A stretch of DNA of 64,000 nt from a bacterium (GCA_016124945.1 WGMT01000041.1:1-64000); one strand, 5' to 3'. Positions 16,014-25,500 are shown, counted from the first letter of the stretch. Notes: generated by a model not told the origin, from the sequence alone. Numbers and translations: made by a program.

Positions 16014-17099
16014 GTGACCCAATCCGCCGTCTACATCGCCCGGCCCACCATCCGCATCAACGAGGACGCCTACGCGCTCCTCAATGAACTGCTGCTGGGC
16101 ATGCGCATGACCGAGAGCGAAGGGGGCCTGTCGGCGCTGGAGTTGCGCTTTTCCAACTGGGCCAGCGACACCACCGGCGGCGCGGGCTACGCCTTCGAGG
16201 ACGGCGACATCTTGTCCCTGGGCGCGGCCATCACCGTCTACGCAGGGGACGAACGCAGCCCGCAAGAGATCTTCCGCGGCGTCATCACCGGGTTGGAAGC
16301 CGATTTCCCCCGCGGCGGCGCACCCGAGATCACCGTCCTGGCCGAGGACGCGCTGCAACGGCTGCGTCTGGCCCGCCGCAGCAAAACCTACGAAGATGTC
16401 TCCATCGCCGACATCGCCAACCAGATTGCACAGGCGGCCGGCATTCAGGCCAGCGTTGATGGCTTCGAGGACACACCCGGTTTCGCAGAAACCGGCGGCG
16501 TCTACGTGCAGATGAACGAAAGCGATCTGGCCTTTTTGCGCCGCCTGCTGGCCCGTTACGACGGCGATCTCCAAATCGTGGGCGACGAACTGCACATCGC
16601 CCCGCGCCGCAGCGTGCGCCGTGCCGAGTTGACGCTGCAACTTCACGCCCAACTGCGCGCCGTGCGTGTCCTCGCCGACCTGGCGCAGCAGACCACTGAG
16701 GTCACCGTCTCCGGCTGGGATGTGGCGCAGGGCGAAGTCATCAACGTCAGCAGCAGCGGCGTGGACCTCGGCCCGGGCCACGGCGAAGACGGCGCCACCG
16801 TCCTGCGCGACACACTGGGCGAGCGCACAGAGCATGTTGGTCATTTGGCGGCGGCTACACAGGCCGAAGCCCAAGCCATCGCCGACAGCGCCTTCGACCA
16901 GCGGGCGCGCCGCTTTCTCGTCCTCGAAGGGACGACCGAAGGCAACCCGCAGCTACGCGTCGGCGCACATGCGGACATCGGCGGCCTGGGTCCGCGTTTC
17001 AGCAACAGCTACTACATCACCCGCGTCTGTCACCGTTACGATTTGGTCAACGGGTATGAGACGGACTTTGAGGGCGAATGTGGGTATTGGGGAAGGTGA
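16014..17099 (+). CDS. Baseplate hub protein, phage late control D (gpD)-like
   Basis: 361 aa from GTG 16014, chosen because GAGG lies 5 bp upstream and the frame before it is made of low-complexity spacer sequence. The family features are clear: an N-terminal PTIRINEDAYALLNELLLGMRMTES, the SGL-type module GLEADFPRGGAPEITVLAEDALQRLRL, SIADIANQIAQAAGIQA, and YVQMNESDLAFLRRLLARYDGDLQIVGDELHI. The last is the hub signature shared with VgrG and gp27. Here the hub is separate from the spike, whereas in Pvc8 both are fused. It forms the trimeric baseplate hub under the tube. Confidence 0.88.
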   Translation: MTQSAVYIARPTIRINEDAYALLNELLLGMRMTESEGGLSALELRFSNWASDTTGGAGYAFEDGDILSLGAAITVYAGDERSPQEIFRGVITGLEADFPRGGAPEITVLAEDALQRLRLARRSKTYEDVSIADIANQIAQAAGIQASVDGFEDTPGFAETGGVYVQMNESDLAFLRRLLARYDGDLQIVGDELHIAPRRSVRRAELTLQLHAQLRAVRVLADLAQQTTEVTVSGWDVAQGEVINVSSSGVDLGPGHGEDGATVLRDTLGERTEHVGHLAAATQAEAQAIADSAFDQRARRFLVLEGTTEGNPQLRVGAHADIGGLGPRFSNSYYITRVCHRYDLVNGYETDFEGECGYWGR

Positions 17100-17254
17100 T
17101 TGGTGATTAGTGATTGGTGATTAGGCTTGTCCATTCGGGAATGAATGGACGTTCCACGGTCTTGTCGAGCACATTGATGCTTCCATTCGCTCACTCATGT
17201 CGAGACCCAATCACCAATCACCAATCACCAATCACCATTGCGAGGAGCAATCTC
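17100..17254 (+). repeat. Inverted repeat of the TGATTGG family
   Basis: Left arm of TGATTGGTGATTAG words (17098-17125) and right arm of CCAATCACCAATCACC words (17210-17238). The next gene's ribosome site GAGGAG is at 17242. Confidence 0.8.
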
Positions 17255-17932
17255 TTGAACACAAATCTCTCCGCTCACTGTCTACACGGCACCTACCTGG
17301 GCGTCGTCGTCTCGGTACAGGACCCGTTGAGCCTGGCCCGTGTGCAGGTGCGGCTGCTTAACTGCGACGGCCACCCCGATCAGGACGCACCGATCTGGGC
17401 ACGGGTGGCTGTCCCCTACGCCGGGGCGGAGCGGGGCGCGTTCTTCATCCCCGACGTGGACGACGAAGTGCTCGTCACCTTTGTCAATGGCGATCCCCGC
17501 TTCCCCATCGTGGTGGGCGGGCTGTGGAACGGCGCCGCCGCCCCACCCGAGCAACTGCCGGGCGACCGCGTGGATCGCTGGTCCTTCGTGGGCAAGCACG
17601 GATCGCGCATCGCCATCGTCGAGGAAAGCCAGGGGCAGGCCACCGTCGAGATCAGCACGCCCGGCGGCGTCGAAGCCAAATTGGAAGAGGCCGCCGGCGG
17701 CAAAATCACCATTGAAGCCGCCGGATCGACCATCACCATCGACAGCAGCGGCGTCAGCATCGACACGCCCGGCAGCGTCACCGTACAGGCGTCCACCGTC
17801 TCCGTCACCGCGGCGCAGGTCTCCGTAGACGCCGCCATCGCCAGTTTTTCGGGCATAGTCAAGTGCAACATGCTCCAAACGTCGTTCGTCCAATCCGCCG
17901 CCTACTCACCCGGCGCGGGGAACATGTGGTGA
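17255..17932 (+). CDS. Baseplate spike protein, gpV/phage_base_V-like
   Basis: 225 aa from a TTG start at 17255, with GAGGAGC 8 bp upstream. An upstream in-frame ATG would add 47 residues of repeat-derived sequence. Residues 10-95 have the OB-fold signature (YLGVVVSVQDPLSLARVQVRLL, APIWARVAVPYAGAERGAFFIPDVDDEVLVTF, FPIVVGGLWNG). Residues 110-210 are short beta repeats (KITIEAAGSTITIDSSGVSI, SVTVQASTVSVTAAQV) that would build a triple beta-helix needle. The C-terminus YSPGAGNMW may take the tip. No separate PAAR-type tip gene was recognised nearby. Confidence 0.9.
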   Translation: MNTNLSAHCLHGTYLGVVVSVQDPLSLARVQVRLLNCDGHPDQDAPIWARVAVPYAGAERGAFFIPDVDDEVLVTFVNGDPRFPIVVGGLWNGAAAPPEQLPGDRVDRWSFVGKHGSRIAIVEESQGQATVEISTPGGVEAKLEEAAGGKITIEAAGSTITIDSSGVSIDTPGSVTVQASTVSVTAAQVSVDAAIASFSGIVKCNMLQTSFVQSAAYSPGAGNMW

Positions 17933-17935
17933 GAA

Positions 17936-18120
17936 CCCCCCTCTAACTCCCCCCGCAAAGACCGCCGAGGACGGCGGCGGGGGGAGGACCGTTGGCGGTG
18001 CAGCAGTGTCGGTCGCGTTGTGAAATCATCCAACTGTACTTTCTACTTGATCCACGCGACAACAGCCCCCTCTCCGCCCGCTGTCCTCAGCGGAAGGCGG
18101 GGAGGGTTGGGGAGGGGTTC
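17936..18120 (+). repeat. Inverted repeat of the CCCCCTCT-GGGGAGG family
   Basis: C-rich words of the type CCCCTCTAACTCCCCCCGC and GGGGAGGGTTGGGGAGGGG, plus CCGCTGTCCTCAGCGG. A second copy in opposite orientation fills 29615-29790. Confidence 0.8.
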
Positions 18121-18151
18121 TGCCCCGCGTTCACTCAGGAAAAAGATACCA

Positions 18152-19750
18152 ATGTTAGCCCTAAACACCAGACCCAAACCTATCCTGCTCAAATTCCCTG
18201 CCCGTGTGGACCACGATGTGCGTCTGCGCGGTCTGGAAGAGGATGGCAGCCCGCTGCTCCTCGAACTGCCCGCCGACGGCAACTTTGTGCAGGCCATGCT
18301 CGACGCCCTGGGCCGCGGACTCGATGACGTACGCCAACTGCGCGCCAAAGACACGGCGCGCATCAAGCTGAGCAAGCGCACGCTGACCACGTTGAAGCTC
18401 TATCACCCAGCGGCACGCGTGATGCACATTGCCCTCTTCGAACTCAACTGCGACGACGGCGTCTACTTTCCGCGGCTCGACCCGCGCAAATACGTGGAAG
18501 GCTGCATCGTGATCCGTCGCGTCACCGCCGGCGGCCCCCGCCGCTGGGGACGCGACAACCTGGGATCGCTCAGTTGGGCGCCCGCCGACGAAGAGGAAGT
18601 GGCCCAGATCTACCCCGATCCCAGCAAGCAGATCGCGGGCATCCGCACCGGCGACCCCGACCTGGACCGCGAACTGGCATCCAACGCGCCTGTCTTTGAC
18701 GAAGCCCGCGTGCCCCTGTTCCTGGCCCCACCCGCCATCTGCGAAGCGCTAGGACGCACCGTCGCCTACGCCGTGATCAACACCAGCAGCGACGAAGTCT
18801 CCGCCGCGCCGCCGCCCTTCGCCGATCCGGCTGCGTTGCGCAACCACGTGCCGTCCTATTTGCGGGCCACGGCGGGGACACAACGCGTGCCCTTCCCGAA
18901 CCAGTTTGTCAGCTACGGCACGGTCACGTCCGCCTCCGCCAGCCCCAACAGCGGCGACAACGGGCTTTTCCTCTCGTTCACGCTGATGCTGCGCCAACTC
19001 GTCTTCGAGTTCGGCCTTTTCGAGGACGCACCCACGTCTGCCGCCCGCCAGATCTTGGCCGCGCTGGACAAGGTCAATCTCAAATTCAAGGACGGCAACA
19101 AAGAATCGACCCAGCCCGCCTCCACCTTCCTGCGCAATGCGGCCAACCTGCTCGTCCTGCGCAGCAGCGGCGGATCGGTGCGCATGCCCGACGTGTGGCC
19201 CGCGCTCTCGTCCGCCGCAGGGACATCGATCCAGCAGGCCGTGGCGCAGATCGTCAATGCCCGCATTCAGACGATCCGCCCCCAGGAAGGACGATTCGCC
19301 AACCCGCGCAGCCGCTACGTCCTGCGCGGCTACGCACGGGTGCAGCACGATCCCGACTGTCCGCCCGCCGTCATCGCCGGCGCGGACAGCGACGTCTTCA
19401 CCATTGCGCCCTGGTACGAAGGCAAAGGCCCGCCTGTCCCCATTGTGCTGCCCGAACTCAACATGGACGCGCTCAAGCAGCTCAAGCCCAACGTCGCCTT
19501 TGCCGTGCCCAGCGAACTCCAATCGCTGCTCGATCTCAACGACGCCAAAGACTTAGCCGACGGCAACGGCAAAAACACAAGCATCCAACTCACCATCGAC
19601 TGGATCTGTAGCTTCAGCCTGCCCGTCATCACACTCTGCGCCTTCATCGTGCTCAACATCTTCCTACAACTCTTCAACATCATCTTTCAGTGGATGTTGT
19701 GGTTGAAGATCTGTATACCGATACCGCGGCCGACGGCGGTTGACGAGTGA
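18152..19750 (+). CDS. eCIS baseplate-region protein with C-terminal hydrophobic anchor
   Basis: 532 aa from ATG 18152 (AGGA 11 bp upstream). I do not recognise a named family. The N-terminal 110 residues are charged and helical (FPARVDHDVRLRGLEEDG, FVQAMLDALGRGLDDV). The middle has mixed alpha/beta pattern. The C-terminus (about residues 478-525) is strikingly hydrophobic: SFSLPVITLCAFIVLNIFLQ then FNIIFQWMLWLKICIPIPRP. That would be one or two membrane helices or a hydrophobic hairpin. No export signal is present. Its gene lies between spike and gp25, so a membrane-attachment or baseplate-docking role is a reasonable inference. Streptomyces systems need a distinct membrane protein for firing. 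Confidence 0.6.
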   Translation: MLALNTRPKPILLKFPARVDHDVRLRGLEEDGSPLLLELPADGNFVQAMLDALGRGLDDVRQLRAKDTARIKLSKRTLTTLKLYHPAARVMHIALFELNCDDGVYFPRLDPRKYVEGCIVIRRVTAGGPRRWGRDNLGSLSWAPADEEEVAQIYPDPSKQIAGIRTGDPDLDRELASNAPVFDEARVPLFLAPPAICEALGRTVAYAVINTSSDEVSAAPPPFADPAALRNHVPSYLRATAGTQRVPFPNQFVSYGTVTSASASPNSGDNGLFLSFTLMLRQLVFEFGLFEDAPTSAARQILAALDKVNLKFKDGNKESTQPASTFLRNAANLLVLRSSGGSVRMPDVWPALSSAAGTSIQQAVAQIVNARIQTIRPQEGRFANPRSRYVLRGYARVQHDPDCPPAVIAGADSDVFTIAPWYEGKGPPVPIVLPELNMDALKQLKPNVAFAVPSELQSLLDLNDAKDLADGNGKNTSIQLTIDWICSFSLPVITLCAFIVLNIFLQLFNIIFQWMLWLKICIPIPRPTAVDE

Positions 19751-19867
19751 AATGCGGATAGTGCGTAGTCCGTATTGTGCGTTGAGCGTACTTTCGACGC
19801 TAAAGGGTACTCGACGGACTACGCACTACGCACTACTCCCAACAAACCAACACACGAAAGCCCAACC
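19751..19867 (+). repeat. Inverted repeat of the GTGCGTAGTCCG family
   Basis: Perfect 13-bp arms (19760-19772 with 19813-19825) and tandem ACGCACT words. It fills the spacer before the gp25 gene. Confidence 0.75.
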
Positions 19868-20266
19868 ATGCCACCCTTCAACCAATCCGCCCCTCCCATC
19901 GGTTTCCCGCTCCTGCCCACGCCCGACGCGCAGGGACGGCTCACCTGGCCCACGCTCACGGAGAGCGTCAGCCAGATGATCGAGGTGCTGCTGCGCACGC
20001 GGCCGGGGGAGCAATTGATGCGTCCGAACTTCGGCGGCGGGCTGGCCGACTTTCTGCACGAGCCGAACAATGTAACCACACGCCGTCGCATCCACGACGC
20101 CGTGACCAACGTCCTCACCCGCTACGAGCCGCGAATTCTGCTCGATCGTATCGAGGTGACCGAAGTGCCGGGGGAACCCACCCACCTGCGCATCGAGATC
20201 GCCTACCGGCTGCGGCGCACGGGGACAGCGCAACAAATTGGCCTGACCATGATGTTGGAGGCTTGA
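19868..20266 (+). CDS. Baseplate wedge protein, GPW/gp25 family
   Basis: 132 aa from ATG 19868, the usual length. Family signatures: LTWPTLTESVSQMIEVLLRT, RPGEQLMRPNFGGGLADFLHEP, and RRRIHDAVTNVLTRYEPRILLDRIEV. In T4 and in eCIS particles gp25 attaches the wedge to the sheath initiation ring and is among the most conserved baseplate parts. Its stop is 4 bp before the gpJ-like gene, so the two are likely co-translated. Confidence 0.93.
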   Translation: MPPFNQSAPPIGFPLLPTPDAQGRLTWPTLTESVSQMIEVLLRTRPGEQLMRPNFGGGLADFLHEPNNVTTRRRIHDAVTNVLTRYEPRILLDRIEVTEVPGEPTHLRIEIAYRLRRTGTAQQIGLTMMLEA

Positions 20267-20270
20267 CGCC

Positions 20271-22538
20271 ATGCCCATCCAAATCCCAGTGCTCGACGAC
20301 CGCAACTACGACAGCTTCGTCGAAGAACTCATCGCCCGCATTCCCGGCCACACGCCCGAGTGGACACACGTTGCCCCCGGTGATCCCGGCCTCACGCTCA
20401 TCGAGCTGTTTAGCTGGATGGCCGACGCCCTGCTCTACCGCGTCAACCTCATCCCCGAACGGCAGCGCCTCGCCTTCCTGCGCCTGCTGGGGATGACGCT
20501 GCGCCCGGCCCAACCCGCGCGCGGACTCGTGGGCCTGCAACTCGACGACGAGCGCAACGACGCCGTGACGCTGTCGCCCTTCACCGCCATCAGCAAACCG
20601 CTGCCCTTCGAGACCCGCAACAGCGTGCGCGCCGTCCCGGTGACGATGGAGGCGTACTACAAACGCCCGCTCCAAGACGACGAACTGCGCGACCCAACCA
20701 CCGCCGCCATCGTCAACGGCTTGCAGCGTGTCTACCGCATCAACGGCCGTGTGCGCCCGTACGAGACCACGCCTATCTTCACTGCGCCCATGCCGCAGGG
20801 CTTCGACATTATGCAGGAGACCGCAGACCGCTGCCTTTGGCTGGCACTCCTCGCCCCCAAGGCCGACCGCGTCGACGCCGTGCGCCAGACGCTGGGCCGC
20901 GTCCCCGAAGGAGGACAGGCGCTGCTCAACATCGGCATCGTCCCCGCGCTGGAAGTGCCCGCGCTCTTCGAGGAGATTGGTCCCCGTGCCCAGATCCCTA
21001 CGCAGTGGGAGATCACCCGCGTCAACGCTGACGGCGAAGCTGAGTATATGGCCGTCGACGTCCTCGAAGACAGCACGCGCGGACTCACGCAGCGCGGCGT
21101 CCTGCGCATTGCCATGCCCGCGCCCCAATTCATCGAGGCACCGTCCAACAACGTGCGGTCACGTGTCACCGCCGGCGTGGGCGATCAGCCGCCGCGCCTG
21201 GACAGCGCCGAGAAGGCCGAACGGCTCGTCGGCTGGCTGCGCCTGCGCGCCCGCCCCGAAACGCCGCTCACCACCCTGAAACTAAGCTGGATCGGCGTCA
21301 ACGCTGTGGAAATCGACCAGCGCCAGAGCGTGCGCAACCGTGTCGTCGGCGTCAGCAACGGCGCCGCGGACCAGGAAGTCTCCTTGCCCGGCGCGCCGGT
21401 GGAACCCGAAACGCTGCTGGTGGAAGTCGAGGAAGAAGGCCGCGGCTACGTCGCCTGGGCGCGCACCGACGATCTGGCGTTGACCGGCCGCGACGACGCC
21501 GTCTACAGCCTTGACGCCGAAGCCGGCACCATCCGCTTCGGCGACGGCCTGCGTGGACGTGTCCCCGACGCCGGGCGGCGCGTACGTGTGGTCATGGCCC
21601 GCGTCGGCGGTGGACGGGCGGGCAACCTGCCGCCGGGCAGCGTCACCGCCCTGGCCGCGGCCCCCGCCGGACGCAAGATCAAGCTGATCCAGCCCCTGCC
21701 CACCGACGGCGGCGACGACGCCGAAACCCTCGAAGCCGCCGAACGGCGCATCCCTGCCGTCTTCCGTCACAAAGATCGCGCCGTCACCGCCGAAGACTAC
21801 CGCCGCCTCGCCGCCGACACCCCCGGCGTGCGCCTGGGCCGCGTCGAAGTGCTGCCCAGCTTCCGCCCGTTCCAGCGCCAGAAGGGCGTCCCCGGTGTCG
21901 TCTCGGTGATGGTGCTGCCCCACAAAGAGGGCTTCGACGCCCCCAACCCGCAGCCCGACCGGCCCACACTCGAAGCCGTGCACAGCTACCTCGACGTGCG
22001 CCGCCCGCTGGCCACCGAACTCTACGTCATCGGCTGCGAATACATCCAGATCGGCATCAGCGTCGGCGTCTCCCTGCTCGACACCCTGGCCGCGGGGACG
22101 ACCATCCTCGGCCAGGGAGGACTCGCAGCCGGTCTCGATGACGGTCAACCGCTCACCAGCGAACGGGTGATCGTGGCTGTGCGTGAAGCCCTGCGCCGCT
22201 ACCTGTCGCCGTTGGCCCCCGGCGGCTATGACGGCTCCGGCTGGCGGTTGGGCCGCTCTGTCAAAGATCGCGAACTCGAAGTGGTCACCGCGCGGGTGGC
22301 GGGTGTGGACGAAGTGCTGCGCGTCAACCTCTTCCGCCGGCAAAACGGCGCATGGCGCATCCTCCCGCGCAAGACAGCGGACGCCGCCGCCGAACTCTTT
22401 TTAGAAAGCTGGCAACTGCCCGAACTGCTCTCGGTGGTGGTGGCCGTGGACGACGACGCGCCCACCAATTTGGACCTTGCCAACCCGTTCGCCGATCCAT
22501 CCGCCGTCGCCATTCCCGTTGTGCCGAAGGTCTGCTGA
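20271..22538 (+). CDS. Baseplate assembly protein J (gp6/Pvc11-like)
   Basis: 755 aa. It has the features of the putative baseplate assembly protein family of eCIS: an N-terminal NYDSFVEELIARIPGHTPEW and DPGLTLIELFSWMADALLYRVNLIPERQRLAFLRLLG, a central YSLDAEAGTIRFGDGLRGRVPDAGRRVRV block, and a C-terminal RAVTAEDYRRLAADTPGVRLGRVEVLP with VHSYLDVRRPLATELYV. It forms the wedge network around the hub and works with the gpI-like protein encoded 2 bp downstream. Confidence 0.93.
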   Translation: MPIQIPVLDDRNYDSFVEELIARIPGHTPEWTHVAPGDPGLTLIELFSWMADALLYRVNLIPERQRLAFLRLLGMTLRPAQPARGLVGLQLDDERNDAVTLSPFTAISKPLPFETRNSVRAVPVTMEAYYKRPLQDDELRDPTTAAIVNGLQRVYRINGRVRPYETTPIFTAPMPQGFDIMQETADRCLWLALLAPKADRVDAVRQTLGRVPEGGQALLNIGIVPALEVPALFEEIGPRAQIPTQWEITRVNADGEAEYMAVDVLEDSTRGLTQRGVLRIAMPAPQFIEAPSNNVRSRVTAGVGDQPPRLDSAEKAERLVGWLRLRARPETPLTTLKLSWIGVNAVEIDQRQSVRNRVVGVSNGAADQEVSLPGAPVEPETLLVEVEEEGRGYVAWARTDDLALTGRDDAVYSLDAEAGTIRFGDGLRGRVPDAGRRVRVVMARVGGGRAGNLPPGSVTALAAAPAGRKIKLIQPLPTDGGDDAETLEAAERRIPAVFRHKDRAVTAEDYRRLAADTPGVRLGRVEVLPSFRPFQRQKGVPGVVSVMVLPHKEGFDAPNPQPDRPTLEAVHSYLDVRRPLATELYVIGCEYIQIGISVGVSLLDTLAAGTTILGQGGLAAGLDDGQPLTSERVIVAVREALRRYLSPLAPGGYDGSGWRLGRSVKDRELEVVTARVAGVDEVLRVNLFRRQNGAWRILPRKTADAAAELFLESWQLPELLSVVVAVDDDAPTNLDLANPFADPSAVAIPVVPKVC

Positions 22539-22540
22539 TT

Positions 22541-24886
22541 ATGGATGCCAATGGTCTCCGCTTCTGGCTGCTGGCCGACCGCAACGATTGGCGGTTGGTC
22601 GAGTCCACAACCTACGACGACAGCACCCGCCGTCTGCGCCTGCGCGGGGAACTGACCGAGCTGCCTGCGCCTCCTGCCAATGCAGACTCGGCGCGACCAC
22701 TCGTCGATCAGATCCCCGCCGCCTTCGACGGGTTCGGCGCTTGCGCCTTCCTCGACGGTGACCGCATCCGCGTCGCCGGCAAACTGCCCACCGTCGTCGA
22801 CCTGACAACATTGCCCGCCGCCGCCGTCGTCACCGACCTGGCGATGGGCTACGACGGCGTCCTCTACGTGGCGCTCGACGGCGATGTGCTCCTGATCGAC
22901 ACCCGTGACCGCTGGGAGCCGACCCGTGTCCACCGTGACGGCTTTGCGGCGTGGCGGCTGGCCCCCGCTCCATCCGGCGGGGCCTGGGCGCTGGACCGTG
23001 ACAACCGGCAGCTCGGGCAAGTTTTGGGCCTGCCCCTGGCGCACCGAGTCTTCCGCGATGTTTCGGCGGAAGTGGCCCGCCCCATCGAAGAGGACGCCGA
23101 TCCGCCGCGGCTGCGTCTGCTCGATCAAGCATCCATCGCGCTGGACGAATTCCCGGTTGGCATTGCTTGCAGCCCGCGGGGCGTCTTGGCGCTGTTGACC
23201 TGGCTGGACGGAGCCGATGCCTACCTGCGTTTTCTCGATGCGCGCACTGGCGAACTGTCTTCGCCGGTGGTGCTGAGCGGGGCGCGCTACCCGTACAGCT
23301 TCGCCTGGCTGAGCACGTGGCAGATCGCCCTGCTCCAGGACAACACACCCGCCGAGGCGCTGGTCTACGACCTGAGCACGGCGCTGCAAGCCCTGTCCAC
23401 TGACTCGGATCTACCCGCCGCCATCCTGCCCGACAGCGACTACTACCCGCTGCGCGATCACAGCGGCGGTCCCTTCCTCAAGGGCGTCACCACGCCGCCG
23501 CACTACCCAAGCGCCGTCGAAGGAGAGTCGCCGCTGCACCCGCTCTCGTATCCGTCCTTCCCTGAACGGGGCGAAGCCGCCAACCAGATCGTCCTCGACA
23601 GCGGGGATACGCAGACTGTCTGGCATCGGCTCTATTTGGAAGCCGTGATCCCGCAGCACACCGGCGCGAAGATCTGGCTGGCCGCCACCGCCACCCAAGA
23701 CGAAGCCGTGACCGACTGGTACGAGCACCGTTTCGGCGAAATCTATAGCCCCGGCGACGGCAACGTCCCCGTCGGCGCGTGGACGGCGACGGCGTCCGAA
23801 GTCCCCGGCGCGGCGGACCTGCTGGGCTGCCCCGCCGAAGCAGGACGCAGCGGTCTCTTCACCGTGCTGATCCAGCGTAGCGGGCGGCGCGTACGCTCCT
23901 TGCGCGGACGATTCTTGCGTCTGCGCGTCGAACTCTTCGGCGACCGCCGCACCACGCCCGAAGTCGCCGGCCTGCGCGCCTATGCGTCCCGTTTTTCGTA
24001 TGTAGAACGCTATCTGCCTGAGCTTTACCATGAGGACGTCTTCGCGCCGGATGCCGACGTGGCTGCGCCATCCACCGCAGCGGATTTCTACGAGCGCTTC
24101 GTCAACCTCTTCGAGGGCATCCTGACGCCGTTGGAAGACAAAGTCGCCAACGCCTACGCCCTGATGGACGCCCGCACCGCGCCCGAAGACGCGCTGGAAT
24201 GGCTGGGCAGTTGGATCGGCCTCACCTTCGATCCTGCCTACCCCATCGAGCGGCGGCGCGACCTGCTGGCCGTGGCCCCCCGTCTTTTCCGTGCGCGGGG
24301 GACGCTCTACGGCCTCAAACTGGCGCTCGACACGGTGACGGCCGGGGGCGTGCGTGGCGGCGAAATCGTCGTGATCGAAGACTTCAAACTGCGCCGCACC
24401 TTTGCCACCATCCTCGGCGCAGACCTGGCCGACGAAAACGATCCACTGACGCAGGGGCTGGCCGTCAGCGGCAACTCGTACGTGGGCGACACGCTCTTCC
24501 TGGGCGACGAGGCGATGGAACGGCGCAAGGAATTCCTGGCCCTCTTCCGCGATGAATTGCCCAAGAGCAAGGCCGAGGACCGCGCCATCGCCGCCTTTCT
24601 CGACAAGTTGGCCCACCGTGTCACCGTCCTCGTACACCAGGACGTGGAACCACAAGATTTCAAGCTGATCCGCCGTGTGGTGGAAAACGAGACACCGGCC
24701 CACGTCATCCCGCGCATCTTCCCGGCGTCCTATCCGCTGCTCGTGGGCATGGCCGCCCTCGTCGGCGTGGACACCTACCTGCGCAGCGAACCGCCACCCC
24801 GCCCGGTGACGCTGGACACGTCTCGCATCGGCGAACGTGACTTTTTGATTCGACCCGCCAGTCTCGATCCGCGATTGGGTGGGTGA
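22541..24886 (+). CDS. Tail protein I (gpI / Pvc12-like) with beta-propeller-like N-terminus
   Basis: 781 aa, ATG at 22541 two bases after the gpJ stop. Residues 1-450 are repeats of short strands (YDGVLYVALDGDVLLIDTRDRW, SGGAWALDRDNRQLGQVLG, FPVGIACSPRGVLALLTWLD), like a beta-propeller. Residues 490-720 hold the tail-protein-I domain: FYERFVNLFEGILTPLEDKV, APEDALEWLGSWIGLTFD, RRRDLLAVAPRLFRARGTLYGLKLAL. gpI-like proteins make the outer baseplate wedge. The propeller is a lineage-specific addition seen in larger eCIS baseplates. The end runs into the TGATTGG repeat. Confidence 0.88.
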   Translation: MDANGLRFWLLADRNDWRLVESTTYDDSTRRLRLRGELTELPAPPANADSARPLVDQIPAAFDGFGACAFLDGDRIRVAGKLPTVVDLTTLPAAAVVTDLAMGYDGVLYVALDGDVLLIDTRDRWEPTRVHRDGFAAWRLAPAPSGGAWALDRDNRQLGQVLGLPLAHRVFRDVSAEVARPIEEDADPPRLRLLDQASIALDEFPVGIACSPRGVLALLTWLDGADAYLRFLDARTGELSSPVVLSGARYPYSFAWLSTWQIALLQDNTPAEALVYDLSTALQALSTDSDLPAAILPDSDYYPLRDHSGGPFLKGVTTPPHYPSAVEGESPLHPLSYPSFPERGEAANQIVLDSGDTQTVWHRLYLEAVIPQHTGAKIWLAATATQDEAVTDWYEHRFGEIYSPGDGNVPVGAWTATASEVPGAADLLGCPAEAGRSGLFTVLIQRSGRRVRSLRGRFLRLRVELFGDRRTTPEVAGLRAYASRFSYVERYLPELYHEDVFAPDADVAAPSTAADFYERFVNLFEGILTPLEDKVANAYALMDARTAPEDALEWLGSWIGLTFDPAYPIERRRDLLAVAPRLFRARGTLYGLKLALDTVTAGGVRGGEIVVIEDFKLRRTFATILGADLADENDPLTQGLAVSGNSYVGDTLFLGDEAMERRKEFLALFRDELPKSKAEDRAIAAFLDKLAHRVTVLVHQDVEPQDFKLIRRVVENETPAHVIPRIFPASYPLLVGMAALVGVDTYLRSEPPPRPVTLDTSRIGERDFLIRPASLDPRLGG

Positions 24887-24920
24887 TTGGTGATTGGTGA
24901 TTGGTGATTGGGATCTTGTT
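24887..24920 (+). repeat. TGATTGG inverted repeat, left arm
   Basis: Tandem TGATTGG words; the matching right arm (CCAATCACCAATCACC) lies at 26467-26503. The tandem repeat and the IS are nested between the arms. Confidence 0.75.
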
Positions 24921-24937
24921 GAGCACGTTCTCGCTCT

Positions 24938-25151
24938 TGCGTAGCTGCACGCTACCAGCGTGCGGTTTGTGGAAGACGGGATCACGTTCCAATGTAAGCG
25001 AATTCGTTGAGCACGCCCTCACGCTAATAGCGTGAGCTACGGCAGAAGCGATCTCTTCATCTGCGTAGCTGCACGCTACCAGCGTGCGGTTTGTGGAAGA
25101 CGGGATCACGTTCCAATGTAAGCGAATTCGTCGAGCACGCCCTCACGCTAA
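24938..25151 (+). repeat. Tandem 124-bp repeat, second unit split by the IS
   Basis: Unit 1 is 24938-25061. Unit 2 starts at 25062, is almost identical, and is broken after 25151; it resumes at 26384. Each unit contains two small palindromes, GCACGCTACCAGCGTGC and CTCACGCTAATAGCGTGAG. The IS lies exactly in the second of these. Confidence 0.85.
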
Positions 25152-25209
25152 TTGAACATTAACAAATTAATCTGGTAACTGTGGTATGCTAGACGTCAGG
25201 AGGTGAAAA

Positions 25210-25500
25210 ATGGCCGCCAGACGCAAGCTAGAACTGACACGAGAGCAGAAAGACGAACTCGAAAAGCTACGAGATCACAGCAGCAAGGCGTATCTGCGCG
25301 AAAGAGCAGCCGCTTTGCTGAAGATCTCTGCTGGGATGAGTCCGAATGCAGTGGCACAACATGGGTTGCTGAAGCCACGAGGAGCCGACACGGTGTACGA
25401 CTGGTTGGAGCGGTACGAAAACGAAGGTATCCAAGGACTGACGGTGCGGGAAGGCAGAGGGCGCAAGCCCGCTTTTTCCCCCTCAACACCCAAACGTTGA
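25210..25500 (+). CDS. IS630 transposase, N-terminal helix-turn-helix part
   Basis: 96 aa from ATG 25210 with AGGAGGTGA just upstream. It holds a homeodomain-like helix-turn-helix (AYLRERAAALLKISAGMSPNAVAQ and DTVYDWLERYENEGIQGL) that would bind the IS ends. The frame stops at 25498-25500. The natural continuation is one frame over. The overlap holds a run of five T and five C (25473-25482) in which a +1 (or -2) frameshift would join GRKPAF to the downstream catalytic frame. Confidence 0.85.
   Translation: MAARRKLELTREQKDELEKLRDHSSKAYLRERAAALLKISAGMSPNAVAQHGLLKPRGADTVYDWLERYENEGIQGLTVREGRGRKPAFSPSTPKR

Noticed and set aside
17098..17240. CRISPR array (repeated TGATTGG/CCAATCACC words)
   Set aside because: The words are 7-9 bp direct tandems arranged as a palindrome, with no unique spacers of constant size and no cas genes.
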